A stretch of DNA of 64,000 nucleotides from Phycisphaerae bacterium (GCA_012744475.1 JAAYBV010000067.1:124001-188000), one strand, 5' to 3'; shown: positions 1 through 10,586, counted from the first letter of the stretch. A program made the numbers and translations. Notes: a model not told the origin generated them from the letters alone.

Positions 1-877
1 GCGGCAGATCACCCGGGTCGAGACATTCGACGACCAGAGGCCCGCCTTCGAATCCGCCGGCGTTCAGCAGGGCAAAGACGACACGGAAATCGACCTGCCC
101 CGTGCCCGGCGTCACCAAGACGTCCTTCGGGTGACGATAGTCTTTCACGCACATGCCGCTGACAAGGCCGTTCACCGACGGCGCGTCCACTACCGGGCTC
201 AGCTCGCCGTTGGAGTAATAGTAGATATTGCCCGGATCGTACCAGATGCGGAAGTTCTTGTGGCCGATCGACTCGATGGTCCCGCGACACTGCGGGCCCG
301 TGGCATTGAGCCCACCGTGCGGCTTGATGCTGATACCGATGCCCCGCTCGGCCGCATAGTCGCAACATTCGGCGATAGCCTTGTAGTAGGCGTCGTAGAG
401 CTTTCGATCGCCGGTGCCGCCCATGAGCAGGTTCGTCGAACCGCAGGCGGCGCAGTTGTCGATCAGCTTCCGGAGTCCCTCGATGCCCGCCTCCAGCGAC
501 CGGGCCACCGGGATATCCCCTCCGTAAACCGAGACCACCTTCAGACCGCGACGCCGGACCTCGTCCCCGACGTGCAACGCCTCTTCGATCGGCGTGGCCA
601 CCGAGATCACCAGGTGCGTCTCGGACTTCGTCGTCATCAGCCCGACGTACTCGTACCCCGCCTCGGCAATCGCGTCCAATGCCACGCGGTAGTCGTACTG
701 GTCCCACGGGCGTGTGTAGCAGCCGATCTGCCAGCGGGGCTTGTTCGTCTGTGCGTGCAGGACCTCGACGTTGGCCAGCGTCCAGCCTGCGGCGCCGATC
801 TGGACCGCCTGAGTCAGGAACCCACGACGCGAAAGTGTGTCCATCGACGGATTCTCATTCTGTCTGCGTGTCTTCAT
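1..877 (-). CDS. Sugar phosphate isomerase/epimerase (AP-endonuclease-2-like TIM barrel), Tat-exported, 3' end truncated by window start
   Basis: Own translation of the minus strand (absent from ORF track because it runs off the edge): MKTRRQNENPSMDTLSRRGFLTQAVQIGAAGWTLANVEVLHAQTNKPRWQIGCYTRPWDQYDYRVALDAIAEAGYEYVGL...; RRGFL Tat motif; family-like pattern. Confidence 0.85.
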   Translation of the reverse strand, partial: MKTRRQNENPSMDTLSRRGFLTQAVQIGAAGWTLANVEVLHAQTNKPRWQIGCYTRPWDQYDYRVALDAIAEAGYEYVGLMTTKSETHLVISVATPIEEALHVGDEVRRRGLKVVSVYGGDIPVARSLEAGIEGLRKLIDNCAACGSTNLLMGGTGDRKLYDAYYKAIAECCDYAAERGIGISIKPHGGLNATGPQCRGTIESIGHKNFRIWYDPGNIYYYSNGELSPVVDAPSVNGLVSGMCVKDYRHPKDVLVTPGTGQVDFRVVFALLNAGGFEGGPLVVECLDPGDLP

Positions 878-900
878 AGTCTCATACTCTCCAGAGAAGA

Positions 901-2151
901 TCACCCTTCGCGGATTTCACGCTTCTGCGCGTCGTAAATCATGCGTTTGCCGGTGTCGAAGGCGCGAACAGCCATCAGGCAGGCGACCGCATGTTGATAT
1001 CCGGCATCGATCGATGCGTTCGGCGTCTGCCGCGACCGCAGGCACTGGAGCCAGTTGAGGAAGTGCTCCGGCTGTGGCACGTCCTCGACGGGATTGCGGC
1101 CCCGGATCTCGCCCATGCGTTTGCCGCCGCCTTCGGCGCTCAGGACGGGCGCAGTCCAGGTCACCATGTCCAGCACGCCCTGGTCCCCGAAGATCTTGAA
1201 GCTGTTGCCGCTGCCGTTGCCGAAGTTGGTCGAGTAGCTGACCATGAAGCCCTCGGGATAGATCCAGAGCGCCTGAACGTGGTCGGGACAGGTGAACTTG
1301 TGCTCGTCCTTCCAGACGAAGGTTCCGCCCAGGCTGACGCAGCTCGTGGGGAAGGTGGCGCCGGTGATGTAGTGGACCAGGTCGATGAAATGGCTACCGA
1401 GCCCACAGACAGGACCGTCGGAGAAATCGCGATAGCCATACCAGCCGGAGTAGAGCACCGGATCGAAAGGCCGCGAAGGCCGGTCCAGCAGGAACTCCTT
1501 CCAGTCCACGTCCTGCTCCTTCACGTCCTTGACGTAAGAATACCAGTAGGGTCGTTCGGCGTTGCGGCATTGCTCGATCCGCCCCACGGCGCCGAGAACG
1601 CCCGAGCGGTACACTTTCCGGCAGCCGGCAAAGCTCGGCAGGCTGCGCAACTGAGTGCCGACCTGGGCGATGATCTTGGCCTTCTTGACGGCGTCGTACG
1701 CATCGCACAGCCGGTCCATGCGCATCGCCAGCGGCTTTTCGCAGTAGACATCCTTGCCGGCTTCGGCAACCGCCTTGAGGTGGGTAGTATGCTGATGGTC
1801 GCAGGAGGCGATCATCACGGCGTCGACGTCGTCGAGTGCGACCAGATCGCGGTACGAAACGAATTGCCGGGCCGGCCGGCCGTACCACTCGGCAGCCTGG
1901 GCCGACGCGACCTCGCGGCGGACGCGCCAGGGATCGCAAACCGCGGTGATCTCGATATTCTGCTCCTTGGCGTAGGCGTGAACCCCCTTCATGTGCGCGT
2001 TGACGCCACGGTCGCCGCAACCGATGATCCCGATGGAGATGCGGTCGTTGGCGCCGACGATGCGGGAGTAGCTCGCGGCGGGGAAGGCCAGGGCGGCGCC
2101 TCCAACCACGCTGCTTTTCAGGAATGTGCGACGAGAGAGGGACTGCTTCAT
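901..2151 (-). CDS. Gfo/Idh/MocA family oxidoreductase, Tat signal
   Basis: MKQSLSRRTFLKSSVVGGAALAFPAASYSRIVGANDRISIGIIGCGDRG...CEKPLA; SD aaggaggc before internal ATG at 2151. Confidence 0.93.
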   Translation of the reverse strand: MKQSLSRRTFLKSSVVGGAALAFPAASYSRIVGANDRISIGIIGCGDRGVNAHMKGVHAYAKEQNIEITAVCDPWRVRREVASAQAAEWYGRPARQFVSYRDLVALDDVDAVMIASCDHQHTTHLKAVAEAGKDVYCEKPLAMRMDRLCDAYDAVKKAKIIAQVGTQLRSLPSFAGCRKVYRSGVLGAVGRIEQCRNAERPYWYSYVKDVKEQDVDWKEFLLDRPSRPFDPVLYSGWYGYRDFSDGPVCGLGSHFIDLVHYITGATFPTSCVSLGGTFVWKDEHKFTCPDHVQALWIYPEGFMVSYSTNFGNGSGNSFKIFGDQGVLDMVTWTAPVLSAEGGGKRMGEIRGRNPVEDVPQPEHFLNWLQCLRSRQTPNASIDAGYQHAVACLMAVRAFDTGKRMIYDAQKREIREG

Positions 2152-2300
2152 GTTCGTGCCTCCTTCAGGGCCGGGCAGGCCGCAACGGCGGTCCCGCCTG
2201 TCACATGGACACTGTTTTGAGCACTGCACATACGAACCGCTGCGATTATACCCGGTCCCGCCGGCGGCGACAATCTCCGATGATTCCGGGCCCGAGCATG

Positions 2301-2329
2301 TTGATCCGGGCGGACCGAGTTGTTAGAAT
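2301..2329 (+). promoter_or_regulatory. Putative sigma70 promoter (TTGATC-17-TAGAAT)
   Basis: -35 at 2301-2306, -10 at 2324-2329, upstream of the CotH ORF. Confidence 0.5.
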
Positions 2330-2403
2330 AGGGTTTGTGAGGTGTTCCGGCCTGCGTGCAGCGTGCGAGAAGGCGGAAAGGCGGATGGTCAGTGACCATT
2401 TCA

Positions 2404-5400
2404 ATGAGGATCAAGACAATGCGCTCTCCTTTGCGAATTGCCCTTGCTGCGATGGCGGCAGTCCTATCTCTTGGTGGCCTGGGCGCGGCGGGCGCCTCCG
2501 TGCGGATCAACGAGATCATGGCGGCCAATAGCAGCACCATCAAGGACCCCCAGAACCAGTTTGACGACTGGATCGAGATCCACAACTATGGGGATGCTCC
2601 CTTCAACTTGGCAGGCATGTATCTGAGCGATGACGCCGATGAACCGGCCAAGTGGCGGATTCCCGCGGACGCTCCGGCCGCGACGACAATCGAGGCCGGC
2701 GGGTTCCTGATCGTATGGGCCGACGCAGACACGGCCGATCCCGGGCTTCACGCCGGCTTCAAGCTGAGCGCCAACAAGGGAGAGGTGCTCCTCATCGAAG
2801 GCGACGGGACGACTCTGATCGATCGTATCGAATATCCCGAGCAGACTCCCGACATCTCATACGGCCGGTCGCCCGACACCGTGGAGGACTGGCGGTTCAT
2901 GGGCACACCGACCCCCGGCACTGCCAACAGCGAGGCCTATCTGGGCGTCGTGGCCGACACGAAGTTCAGCCGTGATCGCGGCTTCTACGAGGAACCGTTC
3001 GAAGTGACGCTGTCGTGCAAGACGCCGGACGCGGTCATTTACTACTCTCTCGACGGCAGCGAGCCGATCATCCAGAGAGGACGCGCCACCTTCGGCCTGA
3101 TCTACAGAGAGCCGATCCGGATCACCGCAACGACGTGCCTGCGCGCCCAAGCGACCAAGGCCGGCTGGCAGTCGAGCAACATCGACACCCAGAGCTACAT
3201 CTTCCTCGACAACGTCGTCACGCAGCCGATGTACATCGCCGGCTTTCCCGCGATGTGGGGTTCAACCGGGGCCGACTATCAGATGGACCCCCGCGTGGTC
3301 AACAACCCGCTCTATCGCGATGAGCTGATCGACGATCTCAAGGCGATCGACTCGCTGTCGATCGTGATGAGCGTGGACGATCTCTTCGGTCAAAACGGAA
3401 TCTACTCGAATCCTAGCGCCCAGGGAGATCGCTCAGAGCGTCCAGCGTCCGTGGAACTCATCCGGCCCGACAGCAGCGACGGATTCCACGTCAACTGCGC
3501 CGCCCGCATCTATGGAGACGTGGGCCGTCGCGAGGACAAGAAATCGTTCCGGCTCCTCTTCAAAGGGATCTATGGCGCCGCCAAGCTGAAGTATCCGCTG
3601 TTCGGCCCTGAGGCCACGGACGAATTCGATTCGCTCATCCTGCGGGCCGAGTTCAATGATGGATGGCAATGGAGCGGCGCCCCGGGCCAGCCTCAGTACG
3701 CCCGCGACGAGTTCATGCGTCGCACGCAACTGGCCCTGGGCGCGATGGGCTCACACGGGACCCACGTCCATCTTTACCTCAACGGCGTGTACTGGGGCCT
3801 GTACAACCTCGTGGAACGGCCGGACGCCGGCTTCGGGGCCGCCTACTTCGACTCCGACAGCGACGAATGGGACGGTCTGAACTCCGGCGCGCCCACGAAT
3901 GCCGGCAGCGATACCGCCCGCAGCACGCGTGCAACAAACGCCTGGTACACAATGACGGCGCTGGCCCAGGATGTGGCGAGTGCGTCTACCGAAGAAGAAC
4001 GAACGGCAGCGTACTACGCCCTTCAGGGCAAGTACGCGGACGGAACCGACGATCCCGAGACGGCCTCGTACGTGGACATCGACCACTATATCGGCTACAT
4101 GATCGCCAACCTCTACGGGGGCAACAGCGACTGGCCGCACAAGAACTACTACGTCGGACGAGAGAACACGCCCGACAGCACGGGTTTCAAGTTCTTCACG
4201 TGGGACGCCGAATGGACGCTCAATCTGGGTTGCAGCATCTACACGAATCAGATCGGCAACGGCAGCGGCGTCGCGGCCCCGTTCCAGTATCTGAGGGCCA
4301 GCGAAGAATTCCGCCTGCGATTTGCCGACCACGTCCACAGGGCCTTCTTCAACCAGGGACCTCTGTACGTCGATCCGGGCAATCCCGCCTGGGATCCGGC
4401 TCACCCCGAGCGGAACGCGCCGGCCGCGACGTACATGGGGATCATCGACGTGATCGAAGGCCCGATCGCCGCCGAATCCGCGCGGTGGGGAGACCAGCAC
4501 CGCTCCAGTCCCTACACACGAGAAGTCGAGTGGCGCAATGAGTTGAACAGCCTTCTGACCGGCTGGTTCCCGCAGCGCTCGCGCATCGCACTGGATCAGT
4601 TCCGCAGCGCCGGCTTGTATCCGAACGTGGCGGCTCCGGTTTTCTATATCAATGGCGCCTATCAGCACGGTGGACGAGCCGCGACCGGTGACATGCTGAC
4701 CATCAGCAGCGCCACAGGTACGGCCTGGTACACCGTGGACGGCAGTGATCCACGAAACCCCAACCAAGGCGTACCCCAGGGCGGCACAGGCGTTCTCGTG
4801 GCGGAAGAGGCACCCAAGCACGTGCTCGTGCCGACCGGACCGATCGACGAGGCCTGGCGCAGCGACGTCGGCTTTGACGATTCGGACTGGACCGGCGGGG
4901 CCGGAGGCGTCGGTTTCGAGCGGAGCACCGGCTACGAGGCGTTCTTCGACATCGACGTGCAGGACGCGATGTACGCCGCCAACGCCAGTTGCTGCATCCG
5001 CATTCCCTTCGTCGTCGACCGCGATTTGTCTTCCTCCTCAGGCCTCCTGCTTCGCGTCCGCTACGACGACGGCTTTGTCGCCTACCTCAATGGCGTCGAG
5101 ATCGCCCGAAGGAACTGCGAGGGCGAGCCAACCTGGAACTCCTCTGCGGCAGCGTTCAACTCAGACATCGTGGCGATCGAGCTTGAGAACATCGCCCTCG
5201 CGGATGCAGCGGACCTGCTCCGCCCGGGCGAGAATCTCCTGGCCATCCACGGACTCAACGAAGGGCCGACAAGCTCCGACTTCCTGATTTCGGCCATGCT
5301 CGTCGTCGGCCAGGGCGTTCCCGGGGGCGGTGGCGACATCTGCGCAACGGCGACCGCCTACGCCGCTCCGGTCCCACTGACGCACAGCGTTCACGTCAAG

Positions 5401-5985
5401 GCCCGCGTCTTTTCCGGAGGCGCGTGGAGCGCCCTGAATGAGGCAACCTACTCCGTGGGCCCGGTGGCCGAGAGCCTGCGGATCAGCGAGATCATGTATC
5501 ACCCGACCGATCCCAACACCGAATACATCGAGCTGACCAATGTCGGCCCCGAGACCATCAATCTCAACCTGGTCCGGTTCGTCGACGGCATCGAGTTTGC
5601 GTTTCCGTCCATCGATCTGTCGCCAGGGAGCTACGTCCTCATAGTCCAGGACCTGGCTGCTTTTGAGAGCCGCTATGGGCGAGGCCTCCCCATCGCCGGG
5701 CAGTACACGGGCAACCTGAGCAACGCAGGCGAGCGCATCGTCTTTCAGGACGCGATAGGCACAACCATCCATGATTTCGAGTTCGACGACAGGTGGTATG
5801 ATGTCACCGACGGGCGGGGCTTCTCGCTCACCGTCAGAGACCCGGCGACGTCCGCCTCGGATTCCCTGGGCCAGGAGGGCGCATGGCGCCCCAGCGCCGA
5901 CACAGGCGGCTCCCCCGGTTTCGACGACACGGGCGAAGGCGCTGCCTCTTCAAAGCACCTGCTGCGCGGGGCGGAATTGCGTTGA
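2404..5985 (+). CDS. CotH kinase family protein with N- and C-terminal lamin-tail domains and chitobiase-type C-terminal repeat
   Basis: ORF 2356..5985; RINEIMAANSSTIKDPQNQFDDWIEIHN (LTD), CotH core with NLVERPDAGFGAAYF, C-terminal RISEIMYHPTDPNTEYIELTN; signal peptide; start chosen at an internal ATG (2404 or 2419). Confidence 0.88.
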   Translation: MRIKTMRSPLRIALAAMAAVLSLGGLGAAGASVRINEIMAANSSTIKDPQNQFDDWIEIHNYGDAPFNLAGMYLSDDADEPAKWRIPADAPAATTIEAGGFLIVWADADTADPGLHAGFKLSANKGEVLLIEGDGTTLIDRIEYPEQTPDISYGRSPDTVEDWRFMGTPTPGTANSEAYLGVVADTKFSRDRGFYEEPFEVTLSCKTPDAVIYYSLDGSEPIIQRGRATFGLIYREPIRITATTCLRAQATKAGWQSSNIDTQSYIFLDNVVTQPMYIAGFPAMWGSTGADYQMDPRVVNNPLYRDELIDDLKAIDSLSIVMSVDDLFGQNGIYSNPSAQGDRSERPASVELIRPDSSDGFHVNCAARIYGDVGRREDKKSFRLLFKGIYGAAKLKYPLFGPEATDEFDSLILRAEFNDGWQWSGAPGQPQYARDEFMRRTQLALGAMGSHGTHVHLYLNGVYWGLYNLVERPDAGFGAAYFDSDSDEWDGLNSGAPTNAGSDTARSTRATNAWYTMTALAQDVASASTEEERTAAYYALQGKYADGTDDPETASYVDIDHYIGYMIANLYGGNSDWPHKNYYVGRENTPDSTGFKFFTWDAEWTLNLGCSIYTNQIGNGSGVAAPFQYLRASEEFRLRFADHVHRAFFNQGPLYVDPGNPAWDPAHPERNAPAATYMGIIDVIEGPIAAESARWGDQHRSSPYTREVEWRNELNSLLTGWFPQRSRIALDQFRSAGLYPNVAAPVFYINGAYQHGGRAATGDMLTISSATGTAWYTVDGSDPRNPNQGVPQGGTGVLVAEEAPKHVLVPTGPIDEAWRSDVGFDDSDWTGGAGGVGFERSTGYEAFFDIDVQDAMYAANASCCIRIPFVVDRDLSSSSGLLLRVRYDDGFVAYLNGVEIARRNCEGEPTWNSSAAAFNSDIVAIELENIALADAADLLRPGENLLAIHGLNEGPTSSDFLISAMLVVGQGVPGGGGDICATATAYAAPVPLTHSVHVKARVFSGGAWSALNEATYSVGPVAESLRISEIMYHPTDPNTEYIELTNVGPETINLNLVRFVDGIEFAFPSIDLSPGSYVLIVQDLAAFESRYGRGLPIAGQYTGNLSNAGERIVFQDAIGTTIHDFEFDDRWYDVTDGRGFSLTVRDPATSASDSLGQEGAWRPSADTGGSPGFDDTGEGAASSKHLLRGAELR

Positions 5986-6010
5986 CAAGGCAGGGAGATC
6001 CGGGTATCTC
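5982..6010 (+). promoter_or_regulatory. Putative promoter of LacI-type gene (TTGACA-17-TATCTC) overlapping upstream stop codon
   Basis: TTGACA at 5982-5987 overlaps the TGA stop of the CotH ORF; 17-nt spacer. Confidence 0.5.
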
Positions 6011-6063
6011 TAACGTTATATCACACGTTCGATCAAGCCTTTTCCACGAGAAGCGACGGGCCT

Positions 6064-7077
6064 ATGGCAGCACGACAGGTAACGGTCAAGGACATTGCCA
6101 GGAAACTCCGTCTGCACTACACGACGGTTTCGAAGGCGCTGCGCGACCATCCGGATATCAGTCCGGCGACGAAACGCCGCGTCCTGTCACTGGCGAGAGA
6201 ACTGGATTATCATCCCAACTCCATCGCCAAGAGTCTGAAGAATCAGGCCTCCAGCACACTGGGCGTCATCGTACCGTCCATCAAGAACGACTTCTTCTCC
6301 GCCGTCATCAGCGGCGTGGAGGAGATCGCATACGGCCGGGAGTTCAACACGGTCGTTTGCCAATCCAACGAGAGCTCCGAGCGGGAAGCCATCCACCTGC
6401 GCACCCTGATCTCCAATCGTGTCGGCGGCGTCCTTGTTTCGGTAGCCCAGACAACCACGTCCGGGGCGGGCTTCCAGGCGCTCCGGCGGCAAGGCATCCC
6501 CCTGGTCTTCTTCGACCGCGTGTGTGAGGACGTCGAAGCCGGCCGGGTGGTCGTGGACGACTACGGCGGCGCGATGAGACTGGTCGAGCACCTGATCCAG
6601 CGCGGCTACCGGAACATCGCCCATGTCGCTGGCCCGGAGAACACCTCTATCGGACGCGATCGTTGCCGAGGATACCTCGACGCATTGAAGAAGCACGGCC
6701 TCAATGGGACCGGCGCATCCATCATCCGTGGCGGCTTCGAGGAAGAAGACGGCGTGGCCGCCCTTCGACGGATTCACGCGCGAGGACGGATGCCCGACGC
6801 GATCTTCGCCGTCAACGACCCGGTGGCTCGCGGCGTCCACGCCGAGATCAGGCAGATCGGCCTGGAGATCCCTCGCGACGTCGCGGTGGCGGGTTTTGGC
6901 GACAACCGGCTGTCGTCATACCTCGATCCGCCTCTGACAACGGTCTCGCAGTCGCCCTACGAGATCGGCAAGATCGCCGCCGCGATGCTGCTGCGGCGGA
7001 TCGACCATCCTTCGCATGAGCCGGTCTGCGAGACCGAAGTCATCCAGACCCATCTGATCGTGCGAAGGTCAACTTAG
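6064..7077 (+). CDS. LacI family transcriptional regulator
   Basis: MAARQVTVKDIARKLRLHYTTVSKALRDHPDISPATKRRVLSLARELDYHPNSIAKSL, followed by periplasmic-binding-like domain. Confidence 0.95.
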   Translation: MAARQVTVKDIARKLRLHYTTVSKALRDHPDISPATKRRVLSLARELDYHPNSIAKSLKNQASSTLGVIVPSIKNDFFSAVISGVEEIAYGREFNTVVCQSNESSEREAIHLRTLISNRVGGVLVSVAQTTTSGAGFQALRRQGIPLVFFDRVCEDVEAGRVVVDDYGGAMRLVEHLIQRGYRNIAHVAGPENTSIGRDRCRGYLDALKKHGLNGTGASIIRGGFEEEDGVAALRRIHARGRMPDAIFAVNDPVARGVHAEIRQIGLEIPRDVAVAGFGDNRLSSYLDPPLTTVSQSPYEIGKIAAAMLLRRIDHPSHEPVCETEVIQTHLIVRRST

Positions 7078-7110
7078 CGTGACCGGCCGCCATTTCCTCA
7101 TGGGTCGTCT

Positions 7111-9273
7111 TCAGCGTGACAGACGAACGGTCAGCCCTGTGTCCAAGTCGATGCGGATCCGGTCTTGGGACGAACCCTGCTCAACGATGACGTCGAGGCG
7201 ACCGTCTTCCTCACCGAGTCGGACTCCCGTGACGGTTGGTCTGCCGCTGGCAGGGACCGGTTCGAGAACGGCGGCGTAGTTTGTATCGCGTCCTTCGCGC
7301 CCGATCATGACCATGGGCACGCGATCCGTCACCGAGCCTCCGACACCGTCCCCGACCGCCACGATGGTTCCCTGCTGCGCGGCCAACGTCAGATACGTGG
7401 GCACGGCCGCATCCTCGAAAACAACGCGGATCATCGCATCCGTCGTGCCCTGCTTGATGTTCTGAATGTATTCGCTGCCGGGGCAGTCATCTCGACGATC
7501 AGCGTTCTCCACAGCAGCGCCACAAACCGCTCGGGCGCCCCTGCTGTGATACAGCCAGTCGAAATGCTGGTCCCGATCGGCGTACAGTCTGTCGAGCACC
7601 AGGAGATAGGTTTCCGTCATCACCAGCAATCGTTCGTGTTTCACGCCGGGATACGCGGCTTCGCAGGCGGCGCCGGCGGCCACGTAGCCGTCCGCCCGTT
7701 CGAACAAAGCCAATTTGCCCGTGGCCGGCGCCTGACTGCGGCCGTTGACGAGGACCGCGTTGTGTCCGATGGTCGCCTTGTACCAGTGGCTATGAATGGG
7801 CAGGCGATAGGCCTGGCTCCTGGCCCGGCCCGGGTCGACGCCGAGTTCCTTGCCATACCCATAGAGGACGAAGCTCAGCTTATCGAAGTGTCCGTGAAAG
7901 CCGCCATAGGGACCGAATGTCATGGCGGCCGTCAGTCCCGCCGGACCGCCGGCCCGCAGGATCGCATGCCCCGCGTCCTCGAAGACCTTGCTTTGCAGAA
8001 CCGGCCCATCGGCGACGTTCCCCGCCTGACGGCCCAGCAGCAGGCCGTCAAAACCCGGCTCACCGGGCAACATCGCCAGTATGCGCGGGTCCCGGTAGGC
8101 ATGATACGCCGGCTCGTACAGGACGCTCACACTTTTGACCGACGAATTCACGTCGTCGCCGAACCGGGGCAGCATCCCGTCCGCCATCGTATACTCGATC
8201 GGCAGCGTGAACATCCTCTTCAACCGCTCATCGCCCCAGAGATCGATCCCCAACCGACGGGCCGTCTCCGCCGTGATCACCAGGGCCCGCAGCGTGTAGA
8301 AGTGATAGCCCCAACTGTTCTCATACCACATCCCTTCCCGCGAAACGGAAACGTCCATCTGATGGTAGAATCCGTTTTCCGGGTCCACGATAGCCTTGCG
8401 AATCCAGGCCGGGTCGCGAACCAGCGCGCCGCCCCACATCATGGCGGCGTTGTGCCACGTCTGCCAGTTGCTCTTGCCCGCCTTGTTCCGATCGATCGTC
8501 TTGAGCATGGGCAACAGCAGTCCCTCCGCGATCTTGTGGTGATCCTCTGCCGAGAGGACACCCGAATCGTAGATGAGATCGTACGCCGGCCCGATGGACG
8601 TCGCCAGCGCCGAGGCCTCGGTGAGCGTCTGCTCGTAGAGGTGCCCCCCCGCCTTCTTCCCCCAGGAGTCGTCGGTCTTCAAAGACGCGCTGTGATAGGG
8701 ATAGGTGCGATACCGGTCCGCGTAGCCCAGCAGAACCCTGGCGGCGTATTTGGCGAATTCCTCCCGGCCACAGATCGCATACGCCCAAGCCGCCGTCTCC
8801 ATCCGCTGGAGGTTGCGCCCGTGCTGCCGGCTGAAGATCACGTCGTCGTAGGGATGCCCTGAATACACCTTCTTGCACTTGGGGCACTGGTGATGGGTCT
8901 CGTCAATGGTCTGGAGGGCCGTCTCGCACTGGTCGCACTGATACCACTGGTTGTGCTGTCCGCCGCGAGGCGGAAAGCGGATCGGCTCGCCGATGAATCC
9001 CTCCGCTTCTTTGATTCCGATCTCGATCCCAACGGATGTCGGGACTGAAACCACGCCGTCGCGTATGACTTCGGGGCCGCGACGGGCCTGGCGCAGCCGG
9101 TCCAGCTCTTCGGCGGTACAGGCCAGATACGGATGCTTCACATCGGGGAGGATAACTTGCAGATCGCTTCCCCGGCCGGCTGCGGCGGCACCGGCCACGA
9201 GAGCCGTCAGAACCAGACTGAAAGCCAAGCACGGACGCCGCAGGAAACGGACACAGGTATGTTGTTCACTCAT
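7111..9273 (-). CDS. Heparinase II/III-like exported polysaccharide lyase with N-terminal CxxC...CxxC zinc-ribbon-like motif
   Basis: Signal peptide; WYQCDQCETALQTIDETHHQCPKCKKVYSG; alpha-toroid region then GGFHGHFDKLSFVLYGYGKELGVDPG; SD aaggagg before ATG at 9273. Confidence 0.85.
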   Translation of the reverse strand: MSEQHTCVRFLRRPCLAFSLVLTALVAGAAAAGRGSDLQVILPDVKHPYLACTAEELDRLRQARRGPEVIRDGVVSVPTSVGIEIGIKEAEGFIGEPIRFPPRGGQHNQWYQCDQCETALQTIDETHHQCPKCKKVYSGHPYDDVIFSRQHGRNLQRMETAAWAYAICGREEFAKYAARVLLGYADRYRTYPYHSASLKTDDSWGKKAGGHLYEQTLTEASALATSIGPAYDLIYDSGVLSAEDHHKIAEGLLLPMLKTIDRNKAGKSNWQTWHNAAMMWGGALVRDPAWIRKAIVDPENGFYHQMDVSVSREGMWYENSWGYHFYTLRALVITAETARRLGIDLWGDERLKRMFTLPIEYTMADGMLPRFGDDVNSSVKSVSVLYEPAYHAYRDPRILAMLPGEPGFDGLLLGRQAGNVADGPVLQSKVFEDAGHAILRAGGPAGLTAAMTFGPYGGFHGHFDKLSFVLYGYGKELGVDPGRARSQAYRLPIHSHWYKATIGHNAVLVNGRSQAPATGKLALFERADGYVAAGAACEAAYPGVKHERLLVMTETYLLVLDRLYADRDQHFDWLYHSRGARAVCGAAVENADRRDDCPGSEYIQNIKQGTTDAMIRVVFEDAAVPTYLTLAAQQGTIVAVGDGVGGSVTDRVPMVMIGREGRDTNYAAVLEPVPASGRPTVTGVRLGEEDGRLDVIVEQGSSQDRIRIDLDTGLTVRLSR

Positions 9274-9357
9274 GCAGTCCTCCTTACCACCAAACCACGC
9301 ATGCTGCGCTCATCGAGGGCCGAGCATATCATGCATACCCTGCTTCTGTCAAAGGCG

Positions 9358-9385
9358 TTGCTCCCGGTCGTTGGACTGATAGAAT
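9358..9385 (+). promoter_or_regulatory. Putative promoter of dinB (TTGCTC-16-TAGAAT)
   Basis: Boxes at 9358-9363 and 9380-9385, 12 nt before the start at 9398. Confidence 0.4.
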
Positions 9386-9397
9386 AGCCTTCAGCAC

Positions 9398-10576
9398 ATG
9401 GATACCCAGAGAGTCCGTCAGATCATTCACGTGGACATGGACGCCTTCTACGCGTCCGTGGAGCAGCGCGATCGACCCGAGCTGCGAGGCAAAGCCGTCA
9501 TCGTCGCAGGCGACCCCAAGGCGCGGGGCGTGGTCAGCGCCGCCTCGTACGAGGCCCGCAAGTTCGGAGTCCACAGCGCCATGCCGACGGCACAGGCGCT
9601 GCGGCGTTGTCCCCATGCCGTTCTTCTGCCCGTCCGCATGGAGCGATACGCGGAGGTCTCACACGCGATTCAGTCGATCTTCGAGCGGTACACGCCGCTG
9701 GTCGAGCCGATCTCGCTCGATGAGGCGTTTCTGGACGTGACCGCCTGCACGAACCTGTTCGGGTCGGCCGAGCGGATCGGACGCGCTGTCAAGGGGCAAA
9801 TTGCTTCTCAGACGCAACTGACCGCCTCCGTCGGCGTGGCGCCGAACAAGTTCCTCGCCAAGCTCGCCTCCGACCTGAAGAAACCCGACGGCTTCGTCGT
9901 CATCACCGAGCAGAACAAACAGGAGATCCTCGATCCGCTCGGCGTGGGGCGCATCTGGGGCGTAGGCAAGGTGACGGAGACGGCGCTGCATTCGCGAGGA
10001 ATTCGCACTATCGCCGACCTTCGCGCGACACCTGAGGTCGAGCTGCGGGACCTCGTGGGCAACGGCGCAACGGAACTGCTGAGGCTGGCCCGGGGAGAAG
10101 ATGACAGTGAAGTCGAAGCGGCCCGACAGGCCAAGAGCCTTTCGAGCGAACAGACCTTCGCCACGGACGTCAGCGATCCGGTCATCCTGCTCGCAGTCCT
10201 CCTCGAACAGGTGGAGGAGGTTGCGCAGCGGCTGCGTCGCCGCCGGCTGAAGGCCCGTACCGTGACGCTCAAGTTGCGATACGGAGATTTCCGTACGGTG
10301 ACGCGAAGCGAGACGCTCGGCGAGGCCACGAATCTGACGCAGGTGCTGTGGGAGACTGCCGAGCGCGTGTTTCGGCAATGGCAACAGAGCGCATCGGGCG
10401 CGCTTCGCCTTCTCGGATTTGGCGCCACGGGCCTCGAATCGCAAGAGGCCGGTCAGGCCACGTTGTTTCCCGACCCGCAGGCGGAGAAACTCGAAAGGCT
10501 CGACCGGGCCATGGACGCGATTCGCGACCGTTACGGCCGACGCGCCGTCCATCGCGGCAACCGACCGGCTGAATGA
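9398..10576 (+). CDS. dinB: DNA polymerase IV (Y-family)
   Basis: IIHVDMDAFYASVEQRDRPELRGKAVIVAGDPKARGVVSAASYEARKFGVHSAMP...EPISLDEAFLDVT. Confidence 0.97.
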   Translation: MDTQRVRQIIHVDMDAFYASVEQRDRPELRGKAVIVAGDPKARGVVSAASYEARKFGVHSAMPTAQALRRCPHAVLLPVRMERYAEVSHAIQSIFERYTPLVEPISLDEAFLDVTACTNLFGSAERIGRAVKGQIASQTQLTASVGVAPNKFLAKLASDLKKPDGFVVITEQNKQEILDPLGVGRIWGVGKVTETALHSRGIRTIADLRATPEVELRDLVGNGATELLRLARGEDDSEVEAARQAKSLSSEQTFATDVSDPVILLAVLLEQVEEVAQRLRRRRLKARTVTLKLRYGDFRTVTRSETLGEATNLTQVLWETAERVFRQWQQSASGALRLLGFGATGLESQEAGQATLFPDPQAEKLERLDRAMDAIRDRYGRRAVHRGNRPAE

Positions 10577-10586
10577 TGTCACCAGA

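Noticed and set aside
6012-6029. Inverted repeat aacgt-tatatcac-acgtt before the LacI-type gene as an operator
   Set aside because: Only 5-bp arms with an 8-nt spacer, unlike the contiguous palindromes of typical LacI-family operators; not strong enough to call.
7165-8862. 565-aa plus-strand ORF antisense to the heparinase-like gene
   Set aside because: No recognisable family; opposite strand has signal peptide, RBS and lyase pattern.
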